DNA of 64,000 bases from Cyprinodon diabolis (GCA_030533445.1 CM060081.1:4103815-4167814); one strand, 5' to 3'; positions 1 to 11,197 are shown, counted from the stretch's first letter. A program made the numbers and translations. The notes: generated by a model from the letters alone, not told the origin.

Positions 1-1968
1 TATTTGCCACAGTCTACAAGTTAACAAATCCTCCTGTGCCCGTAGCTCCTGAACTCCACTCAACCAAGGCCTGCAATGAATTTGCTAATTTCTTTACTGA
101 GAAAATCCTAAAGATCAGAGGATCAGTTTATAAATCCATATCAAGTTCAGTACCAAAGTTGTCTCCAACTGGAATCGATCTTGACGAAATGTCCCAATTC
201 AGCCAAATAAACTACAAAAGCTTAGAGGAAATCATTCAGCAGCTAAGTTCCTGCTCCTGCTGCCTTGATGTTCTACCCACAGCTTTCTTTAAGAAAGTTT
301 TGCCTGTCATAGCGTCTGATTTGACTCAGATAATAAACACGTCCCTTCTGTCAGGTGTTTTCCCGCAGTCCCTAAAAACAGCAAATATCAAACCACTGCT
401 GAAAAAGAACAGTTTAGACAAACTACTACTCCAGAACTACAGGCCCATATCAAACCTCCCCTTTATCAGTAAGATTATTGAAAAAGCAGTGTTTCAACAG
501 TTAAACACTTTCTTAGATATGACCAGCCGCTTTGACGTGTTCCAGTCAGGTTTCCGTGCTCACCACAGTACAGAGACCGCCCTTATCAAGGTGTTTAATG
601 ACATCCGTATAAATACAGACTGCGGAAGAACCACAGTGCTGGTACTCTTGGACCTCAGTGCAGCATTCGATACTGTAGATCACTCCATCCTGTTAGAGCG
701 CCTGGAAAACTGGGTCGGCCTCTCTGGTACAGCTCTCAACTGGTTTAAATCATACCTAAAGGACAGGGACTTTTTTGTGTCAGTAGGCAACTTTACATCA
801 GAGATGACAAAAATCACATGTGGGGTTCCCCAAGGGTCCATTCTTGGTCCCCTCCTATTCAATATCTACATGCTCCCTCTTGCTCAGTTAATAAAAAACA
901 ACAACATCAGCTACCATAACTATGCAGACGACACACAGCTTTACATCACCATGTCACCAGGTGACTATGAACCAATTCAAGCACTGAGGAAATGCTTAGA
1001 AGAAATCAATGCCTGGATGTGCCATAATTTTCTTCAACTGAATAAAAACAAAACTGAAGTAATAATCTTTGGACCAATAGAGGAGAGATCTAAAGTTAGC
1101 ACACAGCTTCAGTCGCTTCAGCTAGTAACCACTGATCAGGTCGAAGTCTAGGTGTAGTGCTGGATTCAGACTTGAACCTCCAAAAGCATTTAAAGACAAT
1201 TACAAGGTCGGCTTTCTATCACCTGAAGAACATTTCCAGGATTAAAGGACTAATGTCTCAGCATGATCTGGAAAAACTAATCCATGCGTTTATTTTTAGT
1301 CGAATTGATTACTGCAACGGTGTTTTCACAGGTCTGCCTAAAAAGTGGATCAGACAGCTGCAGCTGATCCAGAACGCTGCTGCCCGTGTCCTCACTAAGA
1401 CTAAGAAAGTAGAGCACATCACCCCAGTTCTAAAGTCCTTACACTGGCTCCCTGTATCTCAGAGAATAGACTTTAAAATACTTCTGTTAGTCTATAAATC
1501 TCTGAATGGCTTAGCACCTAAATACATCACAGACTTGCTATCAGTGTATCAACCCTCCAGACCGCTCAGGTCTTCTGGCTCCAGCCTGCATACCTAGAAC
1601 CAGAACTAAACATGGAGAAGCAGCATTTAGTTCCTATGCTCCACTTATCTGGAACAAACTTCCAGAAAACTGTAAAAGTGCGGAAAGCCTGACTTCCTTT
1701 AAATCAAGACTAAAAACACATTTGTTTAGGATTGCCTTCGACTATTCTAGTTAAACAGTTCAACAAAAACATATTTTCTTTAATCCAACTGTTTTTAATA
1801 TTCTTTTTTTTGTTTCTGCATTTTTTATTTCATTTTATTTGTTTTTTATTTTTTCCTATTTGCTTTGATTCTGTTTTATCTTCCTGTATTTTAATCATGT
1901 AAAGCACTTTGCATTGGCTTTGTACTGAATTGTGCTATACAAATAAATTTGCCTTGCCTTGCCTTGCC
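1..1968 (+). mobile_element. L2/CR1-like LINE, 3' half (cut by window edge)
   Basis: A non-LTR retrotransposon that enters from the left edge. It carries the end of the region between endonuclease and reverse transcriptase, the reverse transcriptase, the C-terminal region and a 3' UTR. The 3' end reads TGTGCTATACAAATAAATT followed by short tandem copies of GCCTT up to about 1968, as expected of L2-type elements that end in a short tandem repeat instead of poly(A). Directly after the tail comes the interior of another repeat family, so this LINE appears to have inserted into an older element. Family placement rests on the domain motifs; the subfamily is not certain. Confidence 0.85.
36..1755 (+). 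pseudogene. Broken LINE ORF2 (reverse transcriptase)
   Basis: The product would copy LINE RNA into DNA at the target site. Visible reverse transcriptase motifs include [10 protein letters not shown] (about 435-465), [13 protein letters not shown] (about 649-687), [13 protein letters not shown] (about 823-861) and the catalytic YADD at about 922-933. The frame is broken at least twice: it stops at 1151 just before the conserved LGVVLDSDL stretch, which continues in another frame from about 1150, and it stops again at 1597, while the last conserved block (typical YAPLIWNKLP and SLTSFKSRLKTHLF motifs) is in a third frame and ends at about 1755. The element cannot make an intact ORF2 product. The 5' part lies outside the window. 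Confidence 0.85.
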
Positions 1969-2262
1969 TTACCGATACCAATTTGACAGCCAAAAGTTTG
2001 TTCAACTATTGTCACCCACTCCTGGTAGGCAATAAAAAGTTCTACTGGATTAATTTTGTATTAGTCTTTTTCCTGCTTCACAAAGGTAGGCAGCAGCTTG
2101 ACAAAGCCATGATGGCAATTATTTTACATCCAAGTAGTATGCAGTTCTTTAGATATACACACACATCAATTTCAAACAGAAGCGATCGGTACCGGCCGAT
2201 ACTGCACAGCTGGGTATCGGGTATTGGGGCCAAAAGAAAGGCATCAGCACAACACTCGTCTA
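1969..2262 (+). repeat. hAT-like non-autonomous repeat, 3' portion
   Basis: This stretch closely matches 26883-27165 in the same orientation. The match runs from ACCGATACCA through the AAAAGTTCTACTGGATT and TTTTACATCCAAGTAGT blocks to a TATCGG-rich end and the terminal CAGCACAACACT / CGGCGCAACACT. The GATACC/TATCGG-rich ends suggest a hAT-like non-autonomous DNA element. Its left part is missing because the LINE at 1-1968 sits there. Confidence 0.65.
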
Positions 2263-3767
2263 AAGCAGACTGTTGCTGGAGGCTTACTCTATGCATTAAT
2301 CTACAGCACAGTTCTTCAGACTTAGTGTTTAACGCAGCAAAGGTTACCTTCATGCACTTTCCCTGAAAGTTGAACTTGTGCAATCTCGTTTTGATTTTGG
2401 TGCTGTGCACTTTCCTATCAATAGTAGCAATTCCCTGCTCTAAGTTCAGGTCCTGAGGCATCATTGGAGTGTTTTAGATGTGTGTGTAAAGCCCCTGTCG
2501 CAACTTGATGATCTGAATCTGCTGCCATTGAAAACTTTCTTTCCTTCTTTTTCTTTTTTCTTTTTATTTAGTCTTTTTTTTGGGGGGAGGGCCAGTGGTA
2601 AACAGTAGCTAGGTTAATACAGCGATCAAAGAAATCTTTTTATGCAGGCCGGGTGCCTCTGGGTGCAACGCTGCCCCCTTAAGGACACTGGCTTGTGACA
2701 TTTCATGGGCATTACGCTGCCGTGCATTATTTAGGCTGTCGTAGGACATAAGTTCTGGACTCGTTATGAATACGCTATGTATACGGCCAAAATTGAAGAA
2801 AAAATATACATAGAAAGTTCAGCGGATAAATTGGCAAGGTGTGACAGGGCCCTTAGCGTCCTGTAGCCTGCACTGGGGGTGAACTAGCTTGCACAGTCAT
2901 ATATAAGCGTTGGCAGCGTTGTTTTCAATTGAATTAGAGCAAATATATATATTATTGATCTGGAAACTCTATAAGGTGACGTACTTTAAAGTGTGAACAG
3001 TTTGTATTGTGTGTTATGTGGGGTCTGCAGAGAGGGAAGCTGCCCTTTTTATGCTCCAATGCTTCACAATTCATTGATGAGGGAAGGATGATCCACTTTT
3101 TTTTTTCTTTTTCTTTGCATAAATTTGTATAAGAAAAGTGCAAATAAACGTGTTTGAACAAACAAGAGAAAATCTTAATGTAACTTTAACTTGTCTGCTG
3201 GTTTTGATTTGTAATGTTTAGTCTGGAAACATTCAGATCCAGATTTCAGGTTGAAAATTTTATAAGAGACTGAAATTAAGTTTCAGTTTTACAGAAGAGG
3301 AACAGAAACAATACAATAAAAATAACATTTATTGTCACTCAATGTGGATTAAATATAGACTGAAGAAGGAACCCTAAATCTTTTGGGGTAAAAGTGATGA
3401 TTTTTTTTAGATCAGTCTTTTGTATTAATTTTCTGGAACAGCAGACACACAGTGTCAGTGATTCTGTGCAGGCAGAGTAAACAAAGTTGTAAGATAGGAT
3501 AGAGGTAAAAAATAAAGTGTTCAAGTCAAGGGCTGGAGATAAGCATGGTGTTTGGAGGGTTTTAAGGACAGAGGTTAGCGCTCCCCGTCAACAGACTTCC
3601 TGTTCCTGTAACAATAAAAAGTGAAGGTATGAGCACGCACACACCCACACACACACACACACAGCCTCAGATAGACAAACCATGTGGTTATTTTATCGTC
3701 ACAGAGACTTCTGTTCTGTTACTATTCCTTTATTTGTTCCTTAAGTCAACCATTACACTCCATAACC
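2263..3767. other. Intergenic stretch, no recognised gene
   Basis: No conserved coding segment, RNA gene or recognisable transposon end was seen. The open frames here are short and lack family motifs. A short CA microsatellite lies at about 3637-3662. Confidence 0.5.
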
Positions 3768-4039
3768 AACCAGTGGGCCTCAGCAGATGGCCGCTCACAC
3801 TGAGCCTGGTCCTGCTGGAGGTTTCTTCTCGTTAAAAGGGAGTTTTTCCTCTCCACTGTCGCTACAAGCATGCTTAGTGTGAGGGATTGCTGATGAGTCA
3901 ATAAGTCGACGCAATCAGCTGGTTTTTCTTAGATAGAACACTTTGAAACAATCTGACTGTTAATCTGGTTTAACTGTAAGATTCCTTGAGATGACATGTG
4001 TTGTGAATTTGCGCTTTATAAATAAACGGAATTGAAATG
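3768..4039 (+). repeat. LINE 3' end fragment
   Basis: A solo 3' end of the teleost LINE family whose longer copy is at 7407-8775. Diagnostic blocks are GGAGGTTTCTTCTCGTTAAA, GCATGCTTAGTGTGAGGGAT, the GATGCAATC-type block, and a tail near AATAAACGGAATTGAAATG. Other copies lie at 5638-6106, 18466-18710, 36192-36628, 39293-39500, 49526-49990 and 54049-54420. Confidence 0.7.
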
Positions 4040-4139
4040 TCTACTTAGAGTTATACCGTATGCATATCAGCAGACTTACATTTAGGTAAAGTATGACAGC
4101 TTTCCTTTTTGATTAGTCAAGACATTTTTACTAGCATTT

Positions 4140-5064
4140 TAATACAATACTCAAAAAAAAGGAACACTTTGTAATCAGAGAATAGCATCAAGTTAATTAA
4201 ACTTCTGGGATATTGATTTTATCAGGTAAGTAGCAGGGGGTTGTTAATCAGTTTCAGCTGCTTTGGTATTAATGAAATTAACAACAGGTGCACTAGAGGG
4301 GCAACAACAAGACGACCATCAAAACAGGAATGGTTTTACAGGTGGAGGCCACTGATATTTTTTCCCCTCCTCATCTTTTCTGACTCCTTTTCACCACTCC
4401 TTTTCACCGGTTTTGCATTTAGCTAGGGTCACTATCACTACTGTTAGCATGAGGCGCTACCTGGATCCTATAGAGGTTGCACAGGCAGTCCAACTCCTCC
4501 AGGATGGCACATCAATACGTGCCATTGCCAGAAGGTTTGCTGTGTCTCCCAGCACAATCTCAAGAGCATGGAGGAGATTCCAGGAGACAGGCAGTTACTC
4601 CAGGAGAGCTGCACAGGGCCGTAGAAGGTCTACAACCCATCAGCAGGACTGGTATCTGCTCCTTTGTGCAAGGAGGAGCAGGAGGAGCACTGCCAGAGCC
4701 CTACAAAATGACCTCCAGCAGGCCACTGGTGTGAATGTCTCTGACTAAACAATCAGAAACAGACTTCACGAGGGTTGCCTGAGGGCCCGTTGTTGTCAGG
4801 CATGCATACACACATGTGGGGGCCATAGAAATTACTGAATATCATCTTGAGCTTGAGCATAATTTTTTCACTGTAATTTTTGGATTGTCTTTGAATTCAG
4901 CCCTCTGTAGGTTGATCATTTTCATTTCCATCAAATTATGTGTCATCCTTTTGTTCCTAACACATCACCCAGTCCATATCAGTATAAATACACAGCATGA
5001 TTTTTTGCCCCATTGAGATCTGATGTGTTTTCAAAGTGCTCCTTTAATTCTTTAGAGCTGTGTA
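4140..5064 (+). mobile_element. Internally deleted Tc1-like transposon
   Basis: The ends match those of the longer Tc1-like element at 50991-52559: AAGGAACACTTTG at the left and, inverted, CAAAGTGCTCCTTTA at the right, flanked by TA. The first part aligns with the long copy through the N-terminal DNA-binding region of the transposase. At about 4787 the sequence jumps from the GAGGGCCCG block to the TTGTCAGGCATGC block that lies beyond the stop codon of the long copy. The whole catalytic region is therefore missing, making it a deletion derivative that could move only with transposase supplied in trans. Confidence 0.85.
4449..4748 (+). pseudogene. Tc1-like transposase, N-terminal fragment
   Basis: The frame starts with [20 protein letters not shown] and contains the helix-turn-helix region ([20 protein letters not shown]) and an arginine-rich GRRRST block. 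It stops at 4748 (TAA), where the long copy reads CAA in the motif that begins SDQTIRNRL. The catalytic DDE domain is absent because of the element's internal deletion, so only a DNA-binding fragment could be made. Confidence 0.8.
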
Positions 5065-5107
5065 TGTGCGGGTTCAACTCGTTAATTTACACGTTGCCAC
5101 ATCTTAT

Positions 5108-5415
5108 AGGAAAAGTCCGGTCATATTCAGAATTTAAACTTCTGAAAGTCCTTTAAATATGAAAGTATTCTATACTGTTCAATAAATGATAAATTTTTTT
5201 AATTATGAGTAATTTTCATTTCAATGTGCTTTACTGGAGGCATCCATGTTTGTCAAAGAACACTACTGCCACCTACTGGTTTGTGACGTCACGCTGCGGT
5301 ATCGGCTGTTGATCAAGTCCCAGTGCTGTATCTGGTGTTTGTCACAACGCGCTATTATCCAAGTCATCTTGAAAACATTCTTCTTCCAAATGTTGGCTAC
5401 ATATTACGTGGATCA
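5108..5415 (+). repeat. Interspersed repeat with CRE palindrome, copy 1
   Basis: One of four copies in the window (12355-13010, 21666-21885, 60165-60465). Shared blocks are AGGAAAAGTCCGGT at the start, TTCAATAAATGAT, the GGAGGCATCCATGTTTGTCA block, CCACCTACTGGTTTGTGACG and CGGTATCGGCTGTTGATCAA. It contains a perfect TGACGTCA at 5284-5291. The class is unknown: no terminal inverted repeat or tRNA-like promoter was seen. Confidence 0.75.
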
Positions 5416-5637
5416 GGATGTGTGAATTAAATCTTTATCTTCACCAACCAGCTATGACTTGCGTTGGAAACTGTGCCAATTTTTTTTAACTGTAAAAACA
5501 CATGGAAGCTGGACAGTTAGTGATACCTCCCATTGAAATGTGTCTCTTAACCTCCTGAAGCAACATTTTAAAAATCCTCTCTTTTACAGACACTAGTTTA
5601 AATCGACGGAGTCCCACTAATAAAAGATTCAATTTAG

Positions 5638-6106
5638 TTTCAGTTCAATTCAGCTCATTTCTATAGCGCCAATTCACAACACGTTATCTCAAGGCAATTT
5701 AAATTCAACCAGATCATATAGCCAAATTGATTCAGTTTGCCATCTAATGAAAGCCAGTTGATTGCATCGACTCATTGACTCGAAGGCAATCCCTCACACT
5801 AAGCATGCTTGTAGTGACAGTGGAGAGGAAAAACTTTGTTTTAACAGGAAGAAACCTCCAGCAGAACCAGGCTCAGTGTGAGCGGCCATCTGCTGAGGCT
5901 GACTGGGGTTCAAGGAGACAGAAGCAGACATAGAAAAAGCAGCTGTAAAAGGCGGCCCCGTCCAGGAAACACACAGCCAGGCAGACGAGCTCTGAGCCTT
6001 CTCCCATGTCAGAGGATGAAGAGAGCACATCCAGCCAGTCACAGTCAGAGAAACAGGACTACACTGAAAAACAGGCCGATATCCAACATCTATAAACAAA
6101 GGTGTT
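5638..6106 (-). repeat. LINE 3' end fragment (reverse orientation)
   Basis: Reverse-oriented copy of the LINE 3' end family. It starts with the reversed tail near TTTCAGTTCAATTCAGCTC and contains GCAATCCCTCACACTAAGCA and GAAACCTCCAGCAGAACCAG. The end block with GAGGATGAAGAGAGCACATC is shared with the copies at 36192-36628 and 49526-49990. Confidence 0.75.
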
Positions 6107-6365
6107 GATGGAAACAGCACATCTGATTATAGCATTCTAGCTGGATGGCCCTTGTCTTACTTGGAAAATCTATATCTTATATATACGGTACATATATATG
6201 ACATCTTGCAATCTATCAACCTAGTGAACGCCATACCCATATAAACAAAATGTAAGAAGGAAATGAGCACTGAGATATGAGACACTCTAAAGGAAAAGAG
6301 TTTAGAACATATTCATCAGTGCTCCAATAATTCCAGGCACTGCCTAGTCCAATTTAATAATTTAC

Positions 6366-6833
6366 GTCACCTTGACTACTCTAAGGAAATGTTATGTCAG
6401 GTTGGTTGGAGGTTTGAAGATGATCCAAATGCAGACACTGAATCTGAAGGTGGTTACTTGCAGATTTAATAACAAAAAGGGTAACAGAAGCAAAAATCCT
6501 AAAACAAATATCCACAAAAACTCAGAACCAGGATTACTCACAACAAGTGGGAAAAGAAATGATGACAAACAAGCCACAGTGAATGAGCAGGTGGTGCATA
6601 TATGGAAGAGAAAAACAAAGACCAGGCTAATCAGCAGATTGGGAGCAGGTGTGAAAAAAGGAGTCTAGAAGGGAGCTAAGGAAAAGGAGACTGACACAAG
6701 AGGGCAACAGACGGCAAAAAAGAAATACCAAAGAACTCAAATACATTCAAAAATAACTAGAATAACACAAAATGGAAATACAACCAATGAAAACTCAAAG
6801 ATAAAAATTAAACACAACCAAAACCCTGACAGG
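6366..6833 (+). repeat. Dispersed repeat, unclassified
   Basis: The segment from CCAAATGCAGACACTGAAT to CAGGTGTGAAAAAAGGAGTC matches the reverse complement of about 62902-63190, most clearly in CAGGCTAATCAGCAGATTGG. It continues through an A-rich part to AACCCTGACAGG. It carries no intact coding frame I can recognise. Confidence 0.55.
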
Positions 6834-7406
6834 TGACATAGAATACACCCTGAGTTGTCCCCTTTATGGGGCAGATGCTGCACAGCAGAACACACACTGT
6901 TTCGCAGCTTTGCTTTATGTTCACGGGTCAAGATCTTCAGGTTTAATATCTTCAGCCTAATCTTCTCACTATTATTCTGGAAGTGTCAAATGAAGCGAAA
7001 ACATAATACACATCCCAGCGATGTTTTCTCCTCTATGGATCCATGTTTCCTCTAGCGATCTTTCCAACACTCTCCGCTTAGAGAGATAAAAAATACACTT
7101 ATGGATAAACTCTTGCTATTTGAAAACATTTGGTTACCTCTTATTCCTTATCTTACACCCCAAAAATTGGTGAATATACAGTAGGGTACGAGGTTTTGTT
7201 TCATGACTTCTTTTTTAGTTTTTTTTTCTTTTCTTGTATTTTGTACCTTACACATTTAACCATTGTTTAATTTTCATTTTCCATTGTTATATGTAAAATA
7301 AAAACTGAAAAGAGAGAGATGTGTTCTAGCTGTGCACATGTGTACAATACTTGATCATATGTTTGCTGTAACTGTGTGGCAACAACATGCACTAGTAAAA
7401 ATATTT
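6834..7406. other. AT-rich intergenic spacer
   Basis: Nothing recognisable as a gene or repeat was found. Confidence 0.4.
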
Positions 7407-8775
7407 GGGGGAAAAATCTTGGTGTTATGTTTGATTAGGACCTGTCTTTTAAATCCCATATCAAAGAGGTTTGTTTAATCTGCGGAATATTGCAAGAATG
7501 AGAAATCTCCTCTCCAGGGGTGATGCTGAGAAACTAGTCCATGCATTTGTTACTTCAAGGCTGGACTATTGTAATTCTTTAATACCAGGAAGTCCACAAA
7601 CTGTAGTTAAAAGCCTTCAGCTGATCCAAAATGCTGCAGCCAGAGTTCTGATGAAAATGAAAAAGAGAGATCATATCTCTCCTATCCTGGCTTCTCTTCA
7701 TTGGCTTCCTGTTAAATTCAGAATAGAATTTAAAATCCTCCTTCTCCCATATAAAGCCTTAAATGGCCAAGCTCCATCTGATATCAGAGATCTGATTGTT
7801 CCTTATGTTCCTAACAGAGCACTTCGCTCTCAATCTGCAGGTTTACTAGTGGTTCCTAGAATTTCTAAAAGTAGAATGGGAGGCAGATCTTTTAGTTATC
7901 AGGCTCCTCTCCTGTGGAACCAACTACCAGTTTCAGTCCGTGAGGCAGACACCCTGTCTACTTTTAAGGTTAGGCTTAAAACTTTCCTTTTTGATAAAGC
8001 TTCTAGTTAGAGTGGCTCAGGTTATCCTGAGCTATCTCTATAGTTCTGCTGCTATAGGCTTAGACTGCTGGAGGACATCTGGACCCCTATTTCATTATTC
8101 TGTTTCATTTTATCTCTATTCTCCAACTTTGCAGAATCTGTTAGTTCAATCTCTAACGTTCTGCTCTCTTTGTTTTTTTTAATCATAGAAGCTTCATCTG
8201 GTCTGTCCCTGTTTGGCTGTGACTCCATCCTTGAGAGAAATATAAGCTCTGCTAATGCCATCAACAGCTTAGATTATAGATGATAGAGTTTGGCCTGTTT
8301 TTCAGTGTATTCCTGTTTCTCTCCTAGACATAGCATTGGGCTTACTGTAGATTTCACTGTGACTAACTGGATGTTCTCTTTTTCCTCCTTTAACATGAAA
8401 ACTGGCTCATAGCTCGTCTGATTTAAAGTTTCTTTCCCAGACAGAGTCACCTGTGGACCTAGTTTACTGTTAGCTTTTCTAACAGAAATTATTACTAGAT
8501 CAGTGCTTCTATGTTCTTTTCTATATCTGCTTCTCTTTCCTTGAACCCTAGTCTAACTCACAATAAGCCTGCTTCTGGTTCTGCTAACATTTTTTTCTTG
8601 TTAAATGCATGCTCACTGTGAGGGATTGCTGAAGAGTCAATATCTACTGTCTCTACTTGCTCATCCAGTTGGAGAGAATCCTGTATGATCTGATTGACCT
8701 GGACCTATAAAGTGGCCTGAGATTGAATGTGATGTGATTTGGAACTTTAGAAATAAATTGCACTGAAGTAAAATG
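7407..8775 (+). mobile_element. 5'-truncated LINE with complete 3' UTR
   Basis: A LINE copy truncated within the conserved post-reverse-transcriptase region (the LGVMFD block at about 7415, followed by an in-frame TAG). It retains the C-terminal ORF2 region, a 3' UTR of about 760 bp and an end near GAAATAAATTGCACTGAAGT. The 3' UTR contains GCATGCTCACTGTGAGGGAT, which links it to the solo 3' ends scattered through the window. The segment at about 8080-8240 reappears reversed at 48060-48240. Confidence 0.8.
7471..8010 (+). pseudogene. LINE ORF2 C-terminal fragment
   Basis: The 179-codon frame carries the C-terminal signature of L2/CR1-like ORF2 proteins: TSRLDYCNSL, LQLIQNAAARVL, HWLPVKFRIEFKILLL, PLLWNQLPVSVREADT and STFKVRLKTFLF, ending at the natural stop. 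The reverse transcriptase and endonuclease are absent because of 5' truncation, and a stop codon interrupts the block just upstream. It is not functional alone. Confidence 0.8.
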
Positions 8776-8847
8776 AATTGTGTTTTGTTTAATTGACTTC
8801 TATTAGCTATACTGTTTATTATCTGGTATCTATGTTTTAGGTTTATG

Positions 8848-9387
8848 CAGGGGCAGATTTATGAAATTTGGGGACCTAGGCAAAGACAGGCAGGGGGCCC
8901 TCTGAATTGAGGAGACAACACATAAAACAGACCCATTATACGGATAGAGAAATGTTAATAGAATATACATCCATTATCTGTTCTAGGTTGTGTCCCTCTC
9001 TTCTTGTCCCTTTTCTTCTTGTTTTCCTCTCTATGTTTTGTGCTCAGCTGACTTTTCATGCTGTCTCTAAAGGAATGAAAGATTTTTTCCAAGCACTAAG
9101 CTCACTTAGCTGATTGCTCCTTCCTGTGTTTCCAAAAAGGCCAAAGTAAATAACCCAGTCCTTCTTTTCACTGTAGACAAGCCATGATCTGCTTATCTGT
9201 TCTCCATTTTTCATTTGGATTAAATAATAGCTGCATGAATCATGACAGCAGACTAATTTCAGACTTAAGGTGCACAAATAGGGAGTTGTTGTATTAACCA
9301 TATATGTAAACAGGGTTTTATGGGGCCCCCAGGGACTTGGGGCCCTAGGCAACTGCTTAGTATTTTCTAATGATAAATCCCCTCCTG
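8848..9387 (+). mobile_element. hAT-like miniature element with 8-bp target duplication
   Basis: The 540-bp element starts CAGGGGCAGATTTATGA and ends as the inverse of CAGGAGGGGATTTATCA, giving imperfect terminal inverted repeats of about 17 bp. It is flanked by a perfect 8-bp direct repeat, GGTTTATG, at 8840-8847 and 9388-9395. An 8-bp duplication with CAGGG-type ends is what hAT transposons make. No transposase frame is present, so it is non-autonomous. A diverged right end of the same family is at about 62125-62250. Confidence 0.9.
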
Positions 9388-9395
9388 GGTTTATG

Positions 9396-10170
9396 GTTAA
9401 GTCAAAACAGAAAGATACTAAAGTTGGTTAACTGTTGTTTTATTATCACAAGCCATTCGTTTATGGTGGTAAATTGGAAGAGTTCCTTATCTTCATGTTC
9501 CTCTACCTGTCATTCTATTTATTTATTCAAATTAACTCTGGAAAAGCACACTGTCATTTCCCCGCTGCTGTAAAGCAACCACAGCCAACCCACTGTGTCC
9601 CAACGCAGGAAAAGACAAATAATATGAAAGATAACGTCTCTAATAGTGTCGGTAATTAGGGGGTTATTTTGTACGTGGTTTTTATTTGATTTTTATCAAT
9701 TTTAGGCGCTGTTGGACTGTTCCTTTAAACATCTTTAATGCTGCATTCAGGAACTGCTGGTAAATTCCAATAATTACAATAGAGGTGCGCGATTTGCGGA
9801 AAAGATTGATTTGAACTCGTCAGTAAAAGTTTTACTGCAGGGATAAATACAAACCCAACAGCTTTGTTTGAAGTTAAATGAAGAATAGTGATGCAGCGCG
9901 AGGCTTTCTTTTCAATTAGGACCAAAGGTGGAATAGACTATTTTACATAGTTATTCTTAAAATATAGATTTTTCTTCTACTTAAAAGTGTCGATTATTTG
10001 CATTTGCTTTTTAAATATATAAACGTTAGGTTATGTCTACGCTCACATCGATGTTAGCTGAAAGCGACGTGCTTCTCTCCTGTTAAGTGCGCACTTTAGG
10101 AAACGTCCGAGGCTGGCAGCTGTCCGTGAACGCAGCGCCATCGCCGCTTTCCTGTTGCTCAGAGGAGGCA
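9396..10170. other. Upstream flank of slc6a6
   Basis: Unique-looking sequence between the hAT-like element and the promoter. No coding segment was recognised. It presumably contains distal promoter sequence, but I can point to no single site with confidence. Confidence 0.4.
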
Positions 10171-10175
10171 GGCCG

Positions 10176-10186
10176 GTGATTTTCCA
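10176..10186 (-). promoter_or_regulatory. Tonicity response element (TonE/ORE) candidate
   Basis: Read on the minus strand the site is TGGAAAATCAC, a full match to the TonE consensus TGGAAANNYNY bound by NFAT5/TonEBP. It lies about 58 bp upstream of the TATA box. Mammalian TauT genes are induced by hypertonicity through such a promoter element, so position and target gene fit. By simple base odds one match would occur in about 200 bp of two-stranded sequence only some 2-3% of the time. Binding itself is inferred. Confidence 0.6.
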
Positions 10187-10243
10187 CTGCCGCTCATCTA
10201 TCTGGTCCCCCAGTTCCAGAGACAAAGGTCAGAAAGAGAAGCT

Positions 10244-10251
10244 TATAAATA
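10244..10251 (+). promoter_or_regulatory. slc6a6: TATA box of slc6a6
   Basis: TATAAATA in a GC-richer flank, about 30 bp upstream of the likely transcription start near 10275 and 140 bp upstream of the first splice donor. Only position and motif support it. Confidence 0.55.
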
Positions 10252-10274
10252 GGCGAAAGTCTGAGCTTCCGACG

Positions 10275-10383
10275 CGTCCAAGCATCAGTCGCTGTCACGG
10301 ACACGGGAGGACGCGGACACGGCAGAGCAGACTGAGGACATTAAAAGGAGAAATTAACAGAAAACATCCCATCCTAGAAGCAG
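10275..10383 (+). other. slc6a6: slc6a6 non-coding exon 1 (5' UTR)
   Basis: Inferred first exon between the TATA box and a strong donor (CAG then GTAAAG at 10384). It has no ATG. Joined to the acceptor before exon 2 it gives the start context ACAG-less CAGAATGG, with A at -3 and G at +4, a strong translation start. The 5' end is approximate. A transcript would be needed to prove it. Confidence 0.5.
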
Positions 10384-10740
10384 GTAAAGGAAAATAAATC
10401 ATCCTTTAAGGTTCATTTCAGACTTTTGCTCAGATGTAGGGGGAAAAAGCTGCTTTTATTCATTTTAAAGGAAAATAATATGAATTGGGTTTAATTTATG
10501 ATAAATTATTTCTATCTGCTGAGTTTGAATGAAAGTGAGTTTTTAAAGCAAAGATGATAGAAAAGCCTTGAAAAGTTGGTCCAGATGAAGCCGGACCGCT
10601 GAGTCTGACTCGCAGCAGAGTTTTTGTGTTTTTGCGGGGAACGGCGTGAGTGAACGGATGTTTCTTTGTCACGCGTGGAGGCTGCCCACTGAGGAGCGCG
10701 TGGATATTCTGCGTCCCTGAAGGTGTCCATCAGCCTGGAA

Positions 10741-10760
10741 GATGGATGGATGGATGGATG
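10741..10760 (+). repeat. GATG microsatellite
   Basis: About five tandem GATG units in intron 1. Confidence 0.7.
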
Positions 10761-11197
10761 AAGGTTTTTCTCTCTAATGAAGCAGCCTGGCTTCATTTCT
10801 CTGCTTTACTTCTGTTCTTCAAGCTGCTCTTCAAAGGGGGAAGTGGATGCTGCCTCACCCCCTCCTCCCTCCCTCCCCCTCCACCTTTTGTCTCGCTTCC
10901 TGCTTTCATTAATTTCCTCTTTTTGGCGGAATAAAACTGAAAGCTGTTAATTTCCGTTTCTAATGCCTTTTTAAACAGGTTGCAGGATGTATTTCTTTAT
11001 TCTTGCAGTGTCTGCAGTTCTTTCCTGATGCTGTAGGACTGATGAGGAGAAGGGGCCCCCAAGGGGCCCCCGGAAGCCATCCAGGTGGTTCCATTTTAGG
11101 AACCACTTTGTGACATGGAAAGCTTGGAGTCCTTCTGCTGTTTTGAAGCGGCAGAGGATTTCCTCTTGTCGTCTTAGAAAGGCCTGAGAACAGGCAG

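Noticed and set aside
5794..6120. 108-codon frame on the minus strand with hydrophobic content
   Set aside because: It is the translation of a LINE 3' UTR copy and similar frames occur at the sister copies.
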